64,000 nt of DNA. Source: Stenotrophomonas africana. Lineage in GTDB: Bacteria; Pseudomonadota; Gammaproteobacteria; Xanthomonadales; Xanthomonadaceae. Made by a program: the position numbers and the translations under genes. The notes under the pieces were generated by a model. The model ran no database searches. It was not told the DNA's origin and worked only from the letters and a program-made list of their open reading frames with translations. The stretch spans positions 1 to 64,000 of the forward strand of contig NZ_JABEME010000013.1 of assembly GCF_013004645.1 (NCBI RefSeq), given 5' to 3'. Shown here piece after piece: positions 37,249-46,564 of the stretch (its first letter is position 1; the number at the start of each line of letters is the position of its first letter).

Positions 37249-38592
37249 TCAGCCCTTGGCCGGCAGCGCCTCGGGCAGTGCGTCCACCGGCGGTGGCAGC
37301 TCGCTTTCGCGGCCATCCAGCGCCAGCTGCAGGCGGTTGCGGTCCAGCGCGCCTTCCCAGCGCGAGACCACCACGGTGGCCACCGCATTGCCGATGAAGT
37401 TGGTCAGCGAGCGGCATTCGCTCATGAAGCGGTCCACGCCCAGGATCAGCGCCATGCCGGCCACCGGCACTTCCGGCACCACCGCCAGCGTCGCGGCCAG
37501 GGTGATGAAGCCGGCACCGGTGACGCCAGCGGCGCCCTTGGAGCTGAGCATGGCGACCAGCAGCAGGGCGATCTGGTGGCCCAGGGTCAGTTCGGTGTTG
37601 GTGGCCTGGGCAATGAACAGTGCCGCCAGGGTCATGTAGATGTTGGTGCCGTCCAGGTTGAACGAGTAGCCGGTCGGGACCACCAGGCCCACCACCGACT
37701 TGCTGCAGCCGGCACGTTCCATCTTCTCCATCAGCGACGGCAGCGCCGACTCCGACGAGGAAGTACCCAGCACCAGCAGCAGTTCGGCCTTCAGGTAGCG
37801 CGCCAGCTTGAACACCGAGAAGCCGCACAGTCGGCAGACCACACCGAGGATCACCGCCACGAACAGGAACGCGGTGAGGTAGAAAGAGCCCACCAGCCAC
37901 GCCAGGTTGACCAGCGAACCGACGCCGTACTTGCCGATGGTGAAGGCGATTGCGCCGAAGGCACCGATCGGGGCGGCCTTCATCAGGATGTGCACCAGCT
38001 TGAACACCGGGGCGACCAGCGCCTCCAGGAAGTTCAGGATCGGCTTGCCCTTCTCGCCCACCGATGCCAGCGCGATGCCGAACAGCACCGCGATGAACAG
38101 CACCTGCAGGATGTTGCCGTCGACGAAGGCGCTCACCAGCGTCTTCGGAATGATGTCCATCAGGAAGCCGACCAGGGTCAGGTCGTGCGACTTTTCGACG
38201 TAGCTGTGCACCGCGGTCTGGTCCAGCTCGGCCGGGTTGATGTTCATGCCGGCGCCGGGCTGCACCACGTGCGCCACGATCATGCCCACGATCAGTGCCA
38301 GCGTGGAGAAGAACAGGAAGTACGCCATCGCCTTGGCGAACACCCGGCCCACCGTACGCAGGTGGGTCATGCTGGCGATGCCGGTGACGATGGTGAGGAA
38401 GATCACCGGCGCGATGATCATCTTCACCAGGTTGATGAAGGCATCGCCGAGCGGCTTCATCTTCTCGCCGATCAGCGGTTCGTAGTGGCCGAGGATGGCG
38501 CCCAGGACGATCGCCACGATCACCTGGAAATACAGCTGGCGGTAGATCGGCAACGGCTTTGCAGGCGCCGGGGCTGCGGTCGGGATGTGCAT
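37249..38592 (-). CDS. dctA: C4-dicarboxylate:cation symporter
   Basis: DAACS-family importer (447 aa) for succinate, fumarate and malate. Hallmarks are eight membrane helices with two re-entrant loops: the serine-rich [13 protein letters not shown] and the [16 protein letters not shown] segment in helix 7, plus [17 protein letters not shown] with the conserved Asp/Arg/Asn cation site. ATG at 38592 behind GGAG. It is divergent from the OprP-family porin at 38925, suggesting joint control of outer- and inner-membrane uptake. Confidence 0.95.
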
Positions 38593-38924
38593 GGCGGACT
38601 CCGGAAGGGGCGTTTTCAGGCACGTACGGCCCCGTGACAGCACGGGAACCGTTACCGTGGAAACTGATCGCAGGCCCTGTGCTGCACGCGCAGGAGGTGC
38701 GACCAATGGACGCCTTTGTACGCGCCGGGCACGCCGGCGCAGATAACCTATTGGTACTAGCCCCCCGGTTCAGGTGGCGGCGATGCCTACACTGGCGCCG
38801 CACCGCCCGATCCTGGGGAGGCCGGTGGCCCGTGCTGAACGGCCGGGCGCGTCCTTGCGAAAGTTTCGGCCCCTGCGGCCGTTGTTGTCCTGTCCACACG
38901 CAATCTGAGAGAGCCGCACCCAAC
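38593..38924. promoter_or_regulatory. Divergent control region, dctA and porin
   Basis: These 332 gene-free bases separate divergent dctA and the porin. An AT-richer patch near 38740-38760 (ATAACCTATTGGTACTAG) has short inverted arms ACC/GGT and is a plausible regulator site. No clear sigma-54 or sigma-70 promoter could be picked by eye. Likely inputs are the kinase/regulator pair encoded at 40161 and 43442. Confidence 0.4.
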
Positions 38925-40094
38925 ATGCGCCCGATTCCCACCTTGCTGGCCCTGTCGCTGGCCGCGCTTCCCGCCTTCGCTTCGGCTGCCGATTTCGACA
39001 ACTGGCCGACCAAGTACGCCTTCGGCGACGGCACCGAGTTGGCCGCTACCGCCAACATCGCCTACGACTACAACGATTTCTCCTCGGGCAGCGGCCTGGA
39101 GGACGACGACGCCGTGCGCCGCAAGGAGTTCGGTGCGACGCTGAAGAAGAAGGGCGTCTACGACGCAATGGTCTATTACGACTTCCAGTCCGATACCTGG
39201 CTGGACGTGTTCGTGCGCTTTGAAAGCAAGGCCTTCTTCGGCCGCGACATCGGCCGCTTCCGCTTCGGCTACATGAAGACCCCGGTTGGCCTGGATGCGA
39301 ACACCTCTTCGCGCGCCGGCAGCTTCCTGGAAACCGCGCTGCCCGTGCAGGCCTTCTACGAAGGCCGCCGCACCGGCGTGGAATGGGTGCTGGAGCGCCC
39401 GCAGTACCTGCTGCAGGCCGGCGCCTATGGCGGCAAGGACCTGCAGGGTGACAACCCCGGCACCACCCAGGCCGTGCGTGCGGTGTGGACCCCGGTGAAG
39501 GCGCCGGGTGACGTGATCCACCTGGGCCTGGCCTATTCGCAGGAGAATCCGCGCGGCTACAGCGATGGCCGCGATGTACACCACGAAGCCAGCGCACGCC
39601 TGCGCGCACGCCCGGAAGCCGGCCTGACCGACATCCGCTATGTCGATTCCGGCGCGCTGGTCACCGCCGACCAGATCCGCCGCACCGGCCTGGAAGGCAT
39701 CTGGATCCGCGGCCCGTTCTCGCTGCAGGCCGAAGCCCTGCGCGCCACGGTCACCCGCCATGACGGCAAGCCCGACTACACCGGCAGCGGCCAGTACGCG
39801 ATGGCCAGCTGGGTGCTGACCGGCGAGTCGCGTCCGTACAACGCAGGTGCCGTGGCCAACATCAAGCCGGCGCACGACTACGGCGCGGTGGAACTGGTGG
39901 CCCGTTACAGCCGCATGGACCTCGACGATGGCAGCATCCTCGGCGGCCGCCAGCACGACCTGACCCTGGGCGCGAACTGGTACCTGACCAGCCACTTCAA
40001 GTTCCAGGCCAACTACGTGAAGGTCGACGCCAGCCGTCGCGGTGTGCACAGCACGCCGGAGATCTTCGAACTGCGCGCGCAGATGCACTTCTGA
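38925..40094 (+). CDS. Porin, OprO/OprP family
   Basis: A 389-residue outer-membrane beta-barrel with a signal peptide (MRPIPTLLALSLAALPAFASA). Barrel features are alternating strands, the family motif FGRDIGRFRFGYMKTPVGLD and ETALPVQAFYEGRRTGVEW, and an aromatic last residue (QMHF). The family is named for phosphate-selective porins. Here it lies between dctA and a two-component system, so organic acid uptake is the better guess. A paralogue is at 47462. Confidence 0.88.
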   Translation: MRPIPTLLALSLAALPAFASAADFDNWPTKYAFGDGTELAATANIAYDYNDFSSGSGLEDDDAVRRKEFGATLKKKGVYDAMVYYDFQSDTWLDVFVRFESKAFFGRDIGRFRFGYMKTPVGLDANTSSRAGSFLETALPVQAFYEGRRTGVEWVLERPQYLLQAGAYGGKDLQGDNPGTTQAVRAVWTPVKAPGDVIHLGLAYSQENPRGYSDGRDVHHEASARLRARPEAGLTDIRYVDSGALVTADQIRRTGLEGIWIRGPFSLQAEALRATVTRHDGKPDYTGSGQYAMASWVLTGESRPYNAGAVANIKPAHDYGAVELVARYSRMDLDDGSILGGRQHDLTLGANWYLTSHFKFQANYVKVDASRRGVHSTPEIFELRAQMHF

Positions 40095-40160
40095 CCCCTT
40101 CCACGTCAGATCCCGGCGGGCGTGCACGGCACGCCCGCCGGCCCTGCGTAGACTGCCGCC

Positions 40161-42803
40161 ATGTACTGGCTCAGCCGCCACCGGATGCTGTTGCTGACCC
40201 TCGTGGTGATGGTCGGTGGCACCGTGCTGTGCGCGGTCGCCGCCGGCCACTACGCCTGGCGGCGCGCCCTTGGTGAAGAAAGCAGCCAGGTGCAACGCCA
40301 GCTGCAGCTGTATGGCCAGGGCCTGCAGCAGCGCATCGACCGCTTCGGCACGTTGCCGCAGGTACTGGCGCTGGATCCGGATCTTCTGCACGCCCTGCGT
40401 GTGCCGCCCTCGCCCACCGAACGGCAGCGGCTGAACCTCAAGCTGCAACGCGCCAATGAAGTCACCCGTGCCTCGACCCTGACCCTGGTCGGCTACGACG
40501 GCGTGGCAGTGGCGGCCAGCAACTGGGACCAGCCGACCACCAACGTCGGCGAGAACTACAGCTACCGCCCCTACTACCGGCAGGCACTGGCGCAGGGCCG
40601 CGGCCGCTTCTACGGCATCGGCATGACTACAGGCGTGCCCGGCTACTACCTGTCGCAGGCCATCGAGGAAGACGGCAAGCGGCTCGGCGTGGTGGTGATC
40701 AAGGTCGAGCTGTCGGCGCTGGAGCAGGAATGGTTGAGCAGCCCCGATGTGGTGCTGGCCAGCGACGACCACGACGTGGTGTTCCTGGCCAACCGTGACA
40801 ACTGGCGCTACCGCCTGCTGCGTCCGCTGGGCGCCGATGAGCGCCGCGAGATGCTGGACGCCCGCCAGTACGCCGACCGCGCCCTGCAGCCGCTGCGCGC
40901 GCGAACCGAAGACGTACTGGCCGATGGTGGCCGCATGGTGCGCCTGCTGGATCCGGCACTGCCGCAACCGATGCTGTGGCAAAGCCTGCCGCTGCCCGCC
41001 GAAGGCTGGAACCTGCATCTGCTGCACGATGCGGGTGCGGCCACCGCCGCCGGCCGTGCAGCCGCGCTTACCGGCGGTGCCGCGTGGTTGGCGCTGGGCT
41101 TCCTGGTGCTGTTCGTGCAGCAGCGCCGACGCTTGGCCAAACATCGCCTGCGCAGCCGCCGCGAACTGGAAACCCTGCTCAAGCAGCACGCACAGGAACT
41201 GCGTACCGCTCAGGACGGCCTGCTGCAGGCGGCCACCGACGCCGACAGCGGACTCAGCCGCAGCCTTGAACACCTGCCGCAGGGCGTGGTGGTGATCGAC
41301 CGGGAGCTTCGCCTGGTCGCGTGGAATTCGCGCTATCTGGAACTGTTCCGGTTCCCGGCAGATCTGGTGCGCGTCGGTCGTCCGATCGAGGAGCTGTTCC
41401 GTTTCAATGCCCGTCGTGGACTGCTCGGCCCCGGCCCGGTCGATGAGGCCATCGAGCGCCGCCTCAACCACCTGCGTAGCGGCCGCCCGCACATGCGCGA
41501 GAGCGAGAAGGACGACGGCACGGTGCTGGAGATCCGCGGCAACCCGCTGCCCGACGGCGGCTTCGTTACCAGCTATGCCGACATCACCAGCTACAAGAAC
41601 GCCGCGCGCGAACTGCGCTCGCTGGCCGATGCGCTGGAACACCGCATCGCCGAACGCACCCATGACCTGGAAGAAGCACGCCGCGAAGCCGAGCAGGCCA
41701 ACCGCTACAAGACCCGTTTCGTCGCCTCGGCCGTGCACGACCTGCTGCAGCCCCTCAACGCGGCGCGCATGTTCGTCTCGGTGCTGCGCGGCAAGCTGAG
41801 TGACCCTGCGCAGCAACAGACCAGTGACCATATCGATGCAGCACTCGCCGCGCAGGACGCGATCCTCAACAGCCTGCTGGATATCGCGCGCTTGGAATCG
41901 GGCAGCCTGCCCACGCGCGTGCAGGCGTTCCGGCTCGGCCCGCTGCTGCAGACGCTGGCGCGCGAGTTCGGCATCGCCGCACAGTCGCGAGGACTGGTGG
42001 TCGACTGGGTCGATACCGCTGCGGTAGTGGTCAGCGATGAAGCCCTGCTGCGCCGCATCCTGCAGAACTTCCTGTCCAATGCGCTGCGCTACAGCGAACG
42101 CGGCCGCGTACTGCTCGGCTGCCGTCGCCGCGAAGGCCTGCTGTGGATCGAAGTGCACGACCAGGGCCCCGGTATTCCCGACGCGTTGCAGGGCGAGATC
42201 TTCGAGGAGTTCCGCCGCCTGCACGACGGCCAGCAGCGCGGCGCCGGCCTTGGCCTGGCGATCGTCGACCGCATCGGTCGTCTGCTCGGGCATCCGATCC
42301 GGCTGCGCTCGCAGCTGGGCCAGGGCAGCGTGTTCGCGGTGGGCGTGCCGTTCGGCGAGGCCAGCGCGATTCCCGCCGCCGCGCCCGCACCGGTGCTGGC
42401 GCAGGAACCGGCTGCGGACAATCCGCTGCGCGGGCGCCGGGTGTGGGTGATCGACGACGATCCGCACGTCTGCGCCGCCAGCCGCGCGCTGCTGGAGCGC
42501 TGGGGCTGCGAGGTGGCACTGGCCGATGGCCCACAGGCGGCGCTGCAGCTGGCCAGTACCGTAACGGTACCGGAGCTGGTGCTGCTGGATGTGCGCATGG
42601 GCGATCACCACGGGCCGGTGCTGTACGAGACATTGGCCGAACTGTGGCAGGCTCGCCCGCCGGTGGTGCTGGTCACTGCCGAGCGCGACGCGGGATTGCG
42701 TGAGATGGCCGCCGAACGCGGCTGGGGAATGATGGCCAAGCCGGTGAAGCCGCCGGCGCTGCGGGCGCTGATGAGTCAGTTGTTGATCCGGCATCGCGGG
42801 TAG
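40161..42803 (+). CDS. Hybrid sensor histidine kinase
   Basis: An 880-residue membrane kinase. Order: helix 10-33, periplasmic dCache-like sensor (about 40-290), helix 300-320, a PAS-like domain (about 365-475), coiled coil, HisKA with His526 in SAVHDLLQPLNAA, ATPase with NFLSNALRYSERG and GLGLAIVDRIG, and a receiver with Asp810 in VLLDVRMG. The layout matches kinases that pair with LuxR-type regulators such as the convergent gene at 43442. It probably senses an organic acid. The stop TAG is the first repeat base block of the composite element at 42800. Confidence 0.92.
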   Translation: MYWLSRHRMLLLTLVVMVGGTVLCAVAAGHYAWRRALGEESSQVQRQLQLYGQGLQQRIDRFGTLPQVLALDPDLLHALRVPPSPTERQRLNLKLQRANEVTRASTLTLVGYDGVAVAASNWDQPTTNVGENYSYRPYYRQALAQGRGRFYGIGMTTGVPGYYLSQAIEEDGKRLGVVVIKVELSALEQEWLSSPDVVLASDDHDVVFLANRDNWRYRLLRPLGADERREMLDARQYADRALQPLRARTEDVLADGGRMVRLLDPALPQPMLWQSLPLPAEGWNLHLLHDAGAATAAGRAAALTGGAAWLALGFLVLFVQQRRRLAKHRLRSRRELETLLKQHAQELRTAQDGLLQAATDADSGLSRSLEHLPQGVVVIDRELRLVAWNSRYLELFRFPADLVRVGRPIEELFRFNARRGLLGPGPVDEAIERRLNHLRSGRPHMRESEKDDGTVLEIRGNPLPDGGFVTSYADITSYKNAARELRSLADALEHRIAERTHDLEEARREAEQANRYKTRFVASAVHDLLQPLNAARMFVSVLRGKLSDPAQQQTSDHIDAALAAQDAILNSLLDIARLESGSLPTRVQAFRLGPLLQTLAREFGIAAQSRGLVVDWVDTAAVVVSDEALLRRILQNFLSNALRYSERGRVLLGCRRREGLLWIEVHDQGPGIPDALQGEIFEEFRRLHDGQQRGAGLGLAIVDRIGRLLGHPIRLRSQLGQGSVFAVGVPFGEASAIPAAAPAPVLAQEPAADNPLRGRRVWVIDDDPHVCAASRALLERWGCEVALADGPQAALQLASTVTVPELVLLDVRMGDHHGPVLYETLAELWQARPPVVLVTAERDAGLREMAAERGWGMMAKPVKPPALRALMSQLLIRHRG

Positions 42804-42872
42804 TTTCCAGCCAACGGCGCAGCCCCTCGTGGGTGGTGTCTGGTTGGTCGTGGAAAGCAAAGGCCGTGGGTG

Positions 42873-43056
42873 GGCCGGTCGGGTTGGATGCGCGGGGGAC
42901 GCCGTGAATCCGTCCCTGGAGGCTTGGCAGCCGCTTGCTCGTGTGCGCTGTCCTGCGCACACGGCAAGACCCGGGTTGGGCGTCCTGCCCAGCCCGCCCG
43001 AGGCATGCCTCGGGCCCATGCGGCTGCCCCCCCCCGCGCACCCAACCCGACCGGCC
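42873..43056 (-). repeat. Long-hairpin unit E2-left
   Basis: A 26-bp stem with one A-C mismatch on the plus strand (a G-U pair on the minus strand). The interior matches element E1: the 18-bp palindrome CCCGAGGCATGCCTCGGG and two hairpins whose loops read TGTCCT/GTCCT (AGGAC on the minus strand). It is therefore an E1-type, multi-branched unit in reverse orientation. Confidence 0.85.
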
Positions 43057-43133
43057 TCCGACAGATTTCGGTGGCCTGCACCCACGGAGAAGAAAATAAG
43101 ATCAAAAGCGGGTCGCGCGCTGCGCTTGCTCGT

Positions 43134-43201
43134 GTAGAGCCGAGCCCATGCTCGGCTTCACGGACCGGCCAGAAAGCAGCCGAGCGTGGGCTCGGCTCTA
43201 C
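43134..43201. repeat. Central GTAG REP doublet
   Basis: GTAGAGCCGAGCCCATGCTCGGCT faces AGCCGAGCGTGGGCTCGGCTCTAC: two SMAG-type hairpins in inverted orientation at the centre of the composite element. Confidence 0.92.
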
Positions 43202-43280
43202 AAAAAGCGGCCTGTCAGGCTGCCTTTGCTTTTGATCTTCTTTTCTCTTCCGTGGGTGGACGTGCACGGAACCTGTCCGT

Positions 43281-43384
43281 GGCCGGGCAGGTGGGCTGCG
43301 CAGGGGCGTGAGCCGCATGGATGCGGCGACCGAGCTCACATGGACGTACTTGCAGCGGCCCCTGTGCAGTCCACCTGCCCGGCC
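43281..43384 (+). repeat. Long-hairpin unit E2-right
   Basis: A 27-position stem with two G-T positions (G-U in RNA from the plus strand) encloses a short apex: CCGCATGGATGCGG, then GAGCTCACATGGACG and TACTTGCAGC. The interior is shorter than in E1/E2-left but keeps the CATGGA motifs. Confidence 0.85.
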
Positions 43385-43441
43385 TCACCCATGAACTGCT
43401 CTACGTGTCCACCCACGAGGGGCTACGCCGTTGGCTGGAAA

Positions 43442-44092
43442 CTACAACCCGGTGCCGGCGTCGCCCTCGGGCTCCAGCGCCTTCACCAGCACCGCTGCCT
43501 GCGTTCGGCTATGGCACTCGAGCTTTTTCAGGATCGCGGTGACATGCACCTTCACCGTGTTCTCGGCCAACCCCAGCGTATAGGCGATCTGCTTGTTGAG
43601 CAGGCCATCGGCCAGGCACAGCAGCACGCGGAACTGCTGCGGGGTCAGCTGCGCCAGGCGGCTGGCCAGCAGTGCGTCGGCCTCGGAGCGTTCGGCGGCC
43701 ATCGCCGGGAACCACAGGCCGCCATCGAGCACCGCCTGCACCGCCTCGCCGATGGTCTCGGCCGGGGCCGACTTCGGGATGAAACCGGCCGCGCCGAACT
43801 GCTGGGCGCGACGGATCACACGGGGGTGGTCGTTGGACGAGAGGATCACCACCGGGATGTCCGGATGCGAGCCGCGCACGTGCAGCAGCGCGGAGAAACC
43901 GTGTGCACCGGGCATGGTCAGGTCGAGCAGCACCAGGTCCACGTCCGGGTGCGCGTCGAGTGCTTCGGCCAATGCCTCGGCGCTGGCGACCTCGCGCACC
44001 TGCGCCAGCGGCAGACTCTGCCGCAGTGACTGCACCACCGCCGAACGCAGCAGCGGGTGGTCATCGGCGATCAGGATGGTGTATTCGCTCAT
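43442..44092 (-). CDS. Response regulator, NarL/LuxR type
   Basis: A 216-residue regulator. The receiver has Asp57 in VLLDLTMPG, acidic pocket IADDHPLL and Lys in FIPKSAP. The C-terminal LuxR HTH (about 145-210) contains LTPQQFRVLLCLADGLLNKQIA and NTVKVHVTAILKKL. It converges on the hybrid kinase, its probable partner. Likely targets are dctA and the porins nearby. The TAG stop is in the GTAG end of the composite repeat. Confidence 0.93.
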   Translation of the reverse strand: MSEYTILIADDHPLLRSAVVQSLRQSLPLAQVREVASAEALAEALDAHPDVDLVLLDLTMPGAHGFSALLHVRGSHPDIPVVILSSNDHPRVIRRAQQFGAAGFIPKSAPAETIGEAVQAVLDGGLWFPAMAAERSEADALLASRLAQLTPQQFRVLLCLADGLLNKQIAYTLGLAENTVKVHVTAILKKLECHSRTQAAVLVKALEPEGDAGTGL

Positions 44093-44120
44093 GCGGCCAT
44101 TGTACGGGCAGGCCGGAGCC

Positions 44121-45176
44121 TCAGCGCCCTGTCGGCTCCACGCTGCTGCGCCAGGCATCGAGGAACTGGCGGCGCTTGAGTGCGTCCAGATACACCAGCA
44201 GGCCCGGGCCGAGCTGGATCGGACGGCGGCTGCGGCCGGGCGCATCGTCGCCACGTGCGTTGCCGGTCACGATCGGCATCAGCCGCGCCTCGCGCGACAG
44301 CACCTGCTGGCCTCGCGGGGACAGCAGGTAATCGAGGAAGCGTCGCGCTTCTTCCGGGTGTGGGCCGGTGCGCGGGATCACCGCGGTGCGCAGCACCACC
44401 AGGGTGTAGTCTTCGGGCTCCACAATCGCCAGCGGGGCACCCGCGTCGATGCGCGCCTGCGCGTAGGAGCCGAGCACGTTGTAGACCAGCGACAGCTGTC
44501 CGCTGGCGACCTTGTCCAGCAGAACACCGGTGCGCTCCTCGCGCACCACGTCGTTGTCGCCGAGCGCGCCCAGCAACGCGCCGGCAATGCTGCCGCGCTG
44601 CGCATCCTGGGTCGCCAACAGGTAGCCGACGCTGCTGCGCTCAATGTCATAGGTGCCGACCTTGCCGCGCAGGGGCGCCCCCTCCGCGCGCAGCCGGTCC
44701 AACAACTGGCGGCGCGTGTGCGGCACCTTGGCCGAAGGCATCGCGCGGGTGTTGTAGACCATCACCACCGGCTCATAGCTGATGCCGAATGCCTCGTTGC
44801 GCCACTGCGCCCAGGCCGGCAGCGCGCCGGTCTGCGCCGAACGGTGTGGCAGCGCGTGACCGTCATTGACCAGTTTGGTCTGCAGGTCCATGCCGCTGGA
44901 GATCAGCAGGTCCGGCGATGCCGGTCCGCCGCGGTCGTGCAGGTAACGTGCGTACAGGTCCTGGGTGATGATGTCCTCGTACACCACTTCCGTGCCGGGG
45001 TGCAGCCGCTGGTAATCGGCAATCACCACCGCGAACACTTCGATGTCGGTGGTGCCGTGGATGCGCAGCTGCGCAGTGGCCTTTGCCTGGGCCGGGAAGC
45101 GGCGTACGTCGCCCGGTGCTGCAAGCACCGGCACGGCCAACAGCAAGGCAACGGCAGCAGCGAACAGGCGGATCAT
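44121..45176 (-). CDS. Extracellular solute-binding protein without transporter
   Basis: A 351-residue exported periplasmic binding protein (signal peptide MIRLFAAAVALLLAVPVLA) of the iron/spermidine-type SBP family: IHGTTDIEVFAVVIADYQRLHPG, DLLISSGMDLQTKLVNDG, YNTRAMP, FLDYLLSPRGQQVLS. No ABC permease or ATPase is nearby. Its ATG overlaps the kinase stop (ATGA), so it is made with the two-component system. The likely role is presenting ligand to that kinase, as shown for some TctE-like systems; uptake with a distant ABC transporter is the alternative. Confidence 0.82.
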   Translation of the reverse strand: MIRLFAAAVALLLAVPVLAAPGDVRRFPAQAKATAQLRIHGTTDIEVFAVVIADYQRLHPGTEVVYEDIITQDLYARYLHDRGGPASPDLLISSGMDLQTKLVNDGHALPHRSAQTGALPAWAQWRNEAFGISYEPVVMVYNTRAMPSAKVPHTRRQLLDRLRAEGAPLRGKVGTYDIERSSVGYLLATQDAQRGSIAGALLGALGDNDVVREERTGVLLDKVASGQLSLVYNVLGSYAQARIDAGAPLAIVEPEDYTLVVLRTAVIPRTGPHPEEARRFLDYLLSPRGQQVLSREARLMPIVTGNARGDDAPGRSRRPIQLGPGLLVYLDALKRRQFLDAWRSSVEPTGR

Positions 45177-46564
45177 GGACTGCTCCGGGGCAGGCGGATG
45201 GTGGCGATCAACCCGCCCTGCGGGCGGTTGCTGAGGTCGATGCGGCCGCCATGGCTGTCGACCACGCGCTTGACGATGGCCAGGCCCAGCCCGGCGCCGC
45301 CGGACGGCGCGCCTTCGCCACGGGCGAAGCGCTCGAATACGCGTTCCGCATCGGCGGCGGCAATGCCGGCACCGTGGTCGGCGATGGTCAGCACGGCCTG
45401 CCCGCCTTCCACGGTCAACGCGATCTGCAACGGGCCGTCACCGCCGTATTTGAGTGCGTTGTCGACCAGGTTCTTGATCGCCTCGCGCAGCAGCAGTGCA
45501 TCACCATGCACCTGCACCGGTTCGGCGGTCATCGCCAGTTGTACGCGCGGCGCCGGGCTGGCCTGCGGCAGCGCTTCATGCAGGGCCTGGTGCACCGTCT
45601 CGGCCAGGTCCACCGCCGCAAAGCGCTGCAGATGCGAACGGTGGATCACACTGGCATCGCTGAGCAGCTGGTTGAGCAGCCGGCTCATATGTGTGGCGTT
45701 GCGCTCGATCGCCTGCAGGCTGCGTCGCATGTCCTCCGGATCGTCATCATCCAGCGCCAACTGCGCCTGCGCACGCAATGCCGCCAGTGGCGTGCGCATC
45801 TGATGAGCGGCCTCGGCCATGAACGCGCGCAGTGTCTCGTTGCTGCTGGACAGGCGTTCCATGAAGCGATTCAACGCCGCCACCATCTGGTCCATCTCGC
45901 GCGGCACGCGCGCATCCAGCGGCTTCAGATCGGACGGCTCGCGGCGCGACAGCTCGCGTTCCACCCGCACCAATGGCCGGAACGCGCGATGCACGCCAAA
46001 CGCCACCAGCGCCAGCAGCAGGCCAGACAGCACACCGATCGCCAGCAATGCGCGGTTGACCAGGTCCTGCGCGACCGCTTCACGCGCGCGCCGGGTCTGG
46101 CCGACCTGCACCTGTACTTCACCCAGTGCCGAGGCGGCAGCGAAGCTGCGGCCGACCACCACGAAGCGCACGGTCTCCCCGCTGTACGCCGCATCAAACA
46201 GCTGCGGTTGCGTGCCGGGCCGGCGCGGCGGCGCCGGCAGGTCGCCATAGCCGGTGATCAGGTTGCCGCGGCTGTCTGCGACCCGATAGAACACACGGTC
46301 TTCCGGGGCCATCGCCAGCAGGTCCAGCGCGGCATAGGGCAGATCGACCTGCCACTGGCCATCGACCAGGGCCACCGAATCGGCGATGGACAGCGCCGAG
46401 GACACCAGCAGGTGATCGTAGGAACGGTTGGCGGCACGCTGGCCGTAATCGCGTGCGGCGAACAGCAGGGCCACCGCGAACACCGCCAGCAGCACGCCGA
46501 GATAGAGCAGCAGCGTGCGCCGCAGCGAACCCGGCGCCGCAGTCGCAGCGTGCGCGTCAGCCAT
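45173..46564 (-). CDS. tctE: Sensor histidine kinase, TctE-like
   Basis: A 463-residue membrane kinase. Helix 16-37, a 2CSK_N-type periplasmic domain typical of tricarboxylate sensor TctE, helix 170-190, HAMP-like linker, HisKA with His254 in EAAHQMRTPL, and ATPase with NLVDNALKYGGDG and GAGLGLAIVKRVV. Its ATG at 46564 lies inside the last codons of the regulator gene (8-bp overlap). Divergent genes encode a porin and a citrate carrier, so citrate or related acids are the likely signal. Confidence 0.9.
   Translation of the reverse strand: MADAHAATAAPGSLRRTLLLYLGVLLAVFAVALLFAARDYGQRAANRSYDHLLVSSALSIADSVALVDGQWQVDLPYAALDLLAMAPEDRVFYRVADSRGNLITGYGDLPAPPRRPGTQPQLFDAAYSGETVRFVVVGRSFAAASALGEVQVQVGQTRRAREAVAQDLVNRALLAIGVLSGLLLALVAFGVHRAFRPLVRVERELSRREPSDLKPLDARVPREMDQMVAALNRFMERLSSSNETLRAFMAEAAHQMRTPLAALRAQAQLALDDDDPEDMRRSLQAIERNATHMSRLLNQLLSDASVIHRSHLQRFAAVDLAETVHQALHEALPQASPAPRVQLAMTAEPVQVHGDALLLREAIKNLVDNALKYGGDGPLQIALTVEGGQAVLTIADHGAGIAAADAERVFERFARGEGAPSGGAGLGLAIVKRVVDSHGGRIDLSNRPQGGLIATIRLPRSSP

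Larger units (their letters stand above)
42800..43445. repeat. Composite GTAG-bounded inverted element between convergent genes
   Basis: The 646-bp intergenic block starts GTAGTTTCCAGCC (42800) and ends GGCTGGAAACTAC (43445). The 37-bp ends are inverted repeats with one mismatch (42800-42836 and 43409-43445). Inside, two long-hairpin units point outwards (stems 42873-42898/43031-43056 and 43281-43307/43358-43384), each preceded by GCTTTTGATCTT-type T-rich tracts facing the centre. The centre is an ordinary REP doublet (43134-43201). The outer GTAGs provide the stop codons of both flanking genes. No protein is credible inside. Confidence 0.9.

Noticed and set aside
38787..43085. A very long open frame on the minus strand opposite the porin and hybrid kinase
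   Set aside because: Both plus-strand genes have clear domains and signal peptides. The antisense frame is low-complexity His/Gln/Arg-rich sequence, as expected from high-GC codon bias, and has no recognisable domain.
42800..43445. Insertion sequence
   Set aside because: The inverted ends look like an IS, but there is no transposase frame inside and no obvious target duplication, since the ends lie in two different stop codons.
44121..45176. TctC (Bug-type) tricarboxylate-binding protein
   Set aside because: The motifs fit the iron/spermidine-type SBP family instead, so I did not give the gene a tctC name in spite of the TctDE-like neighbours.
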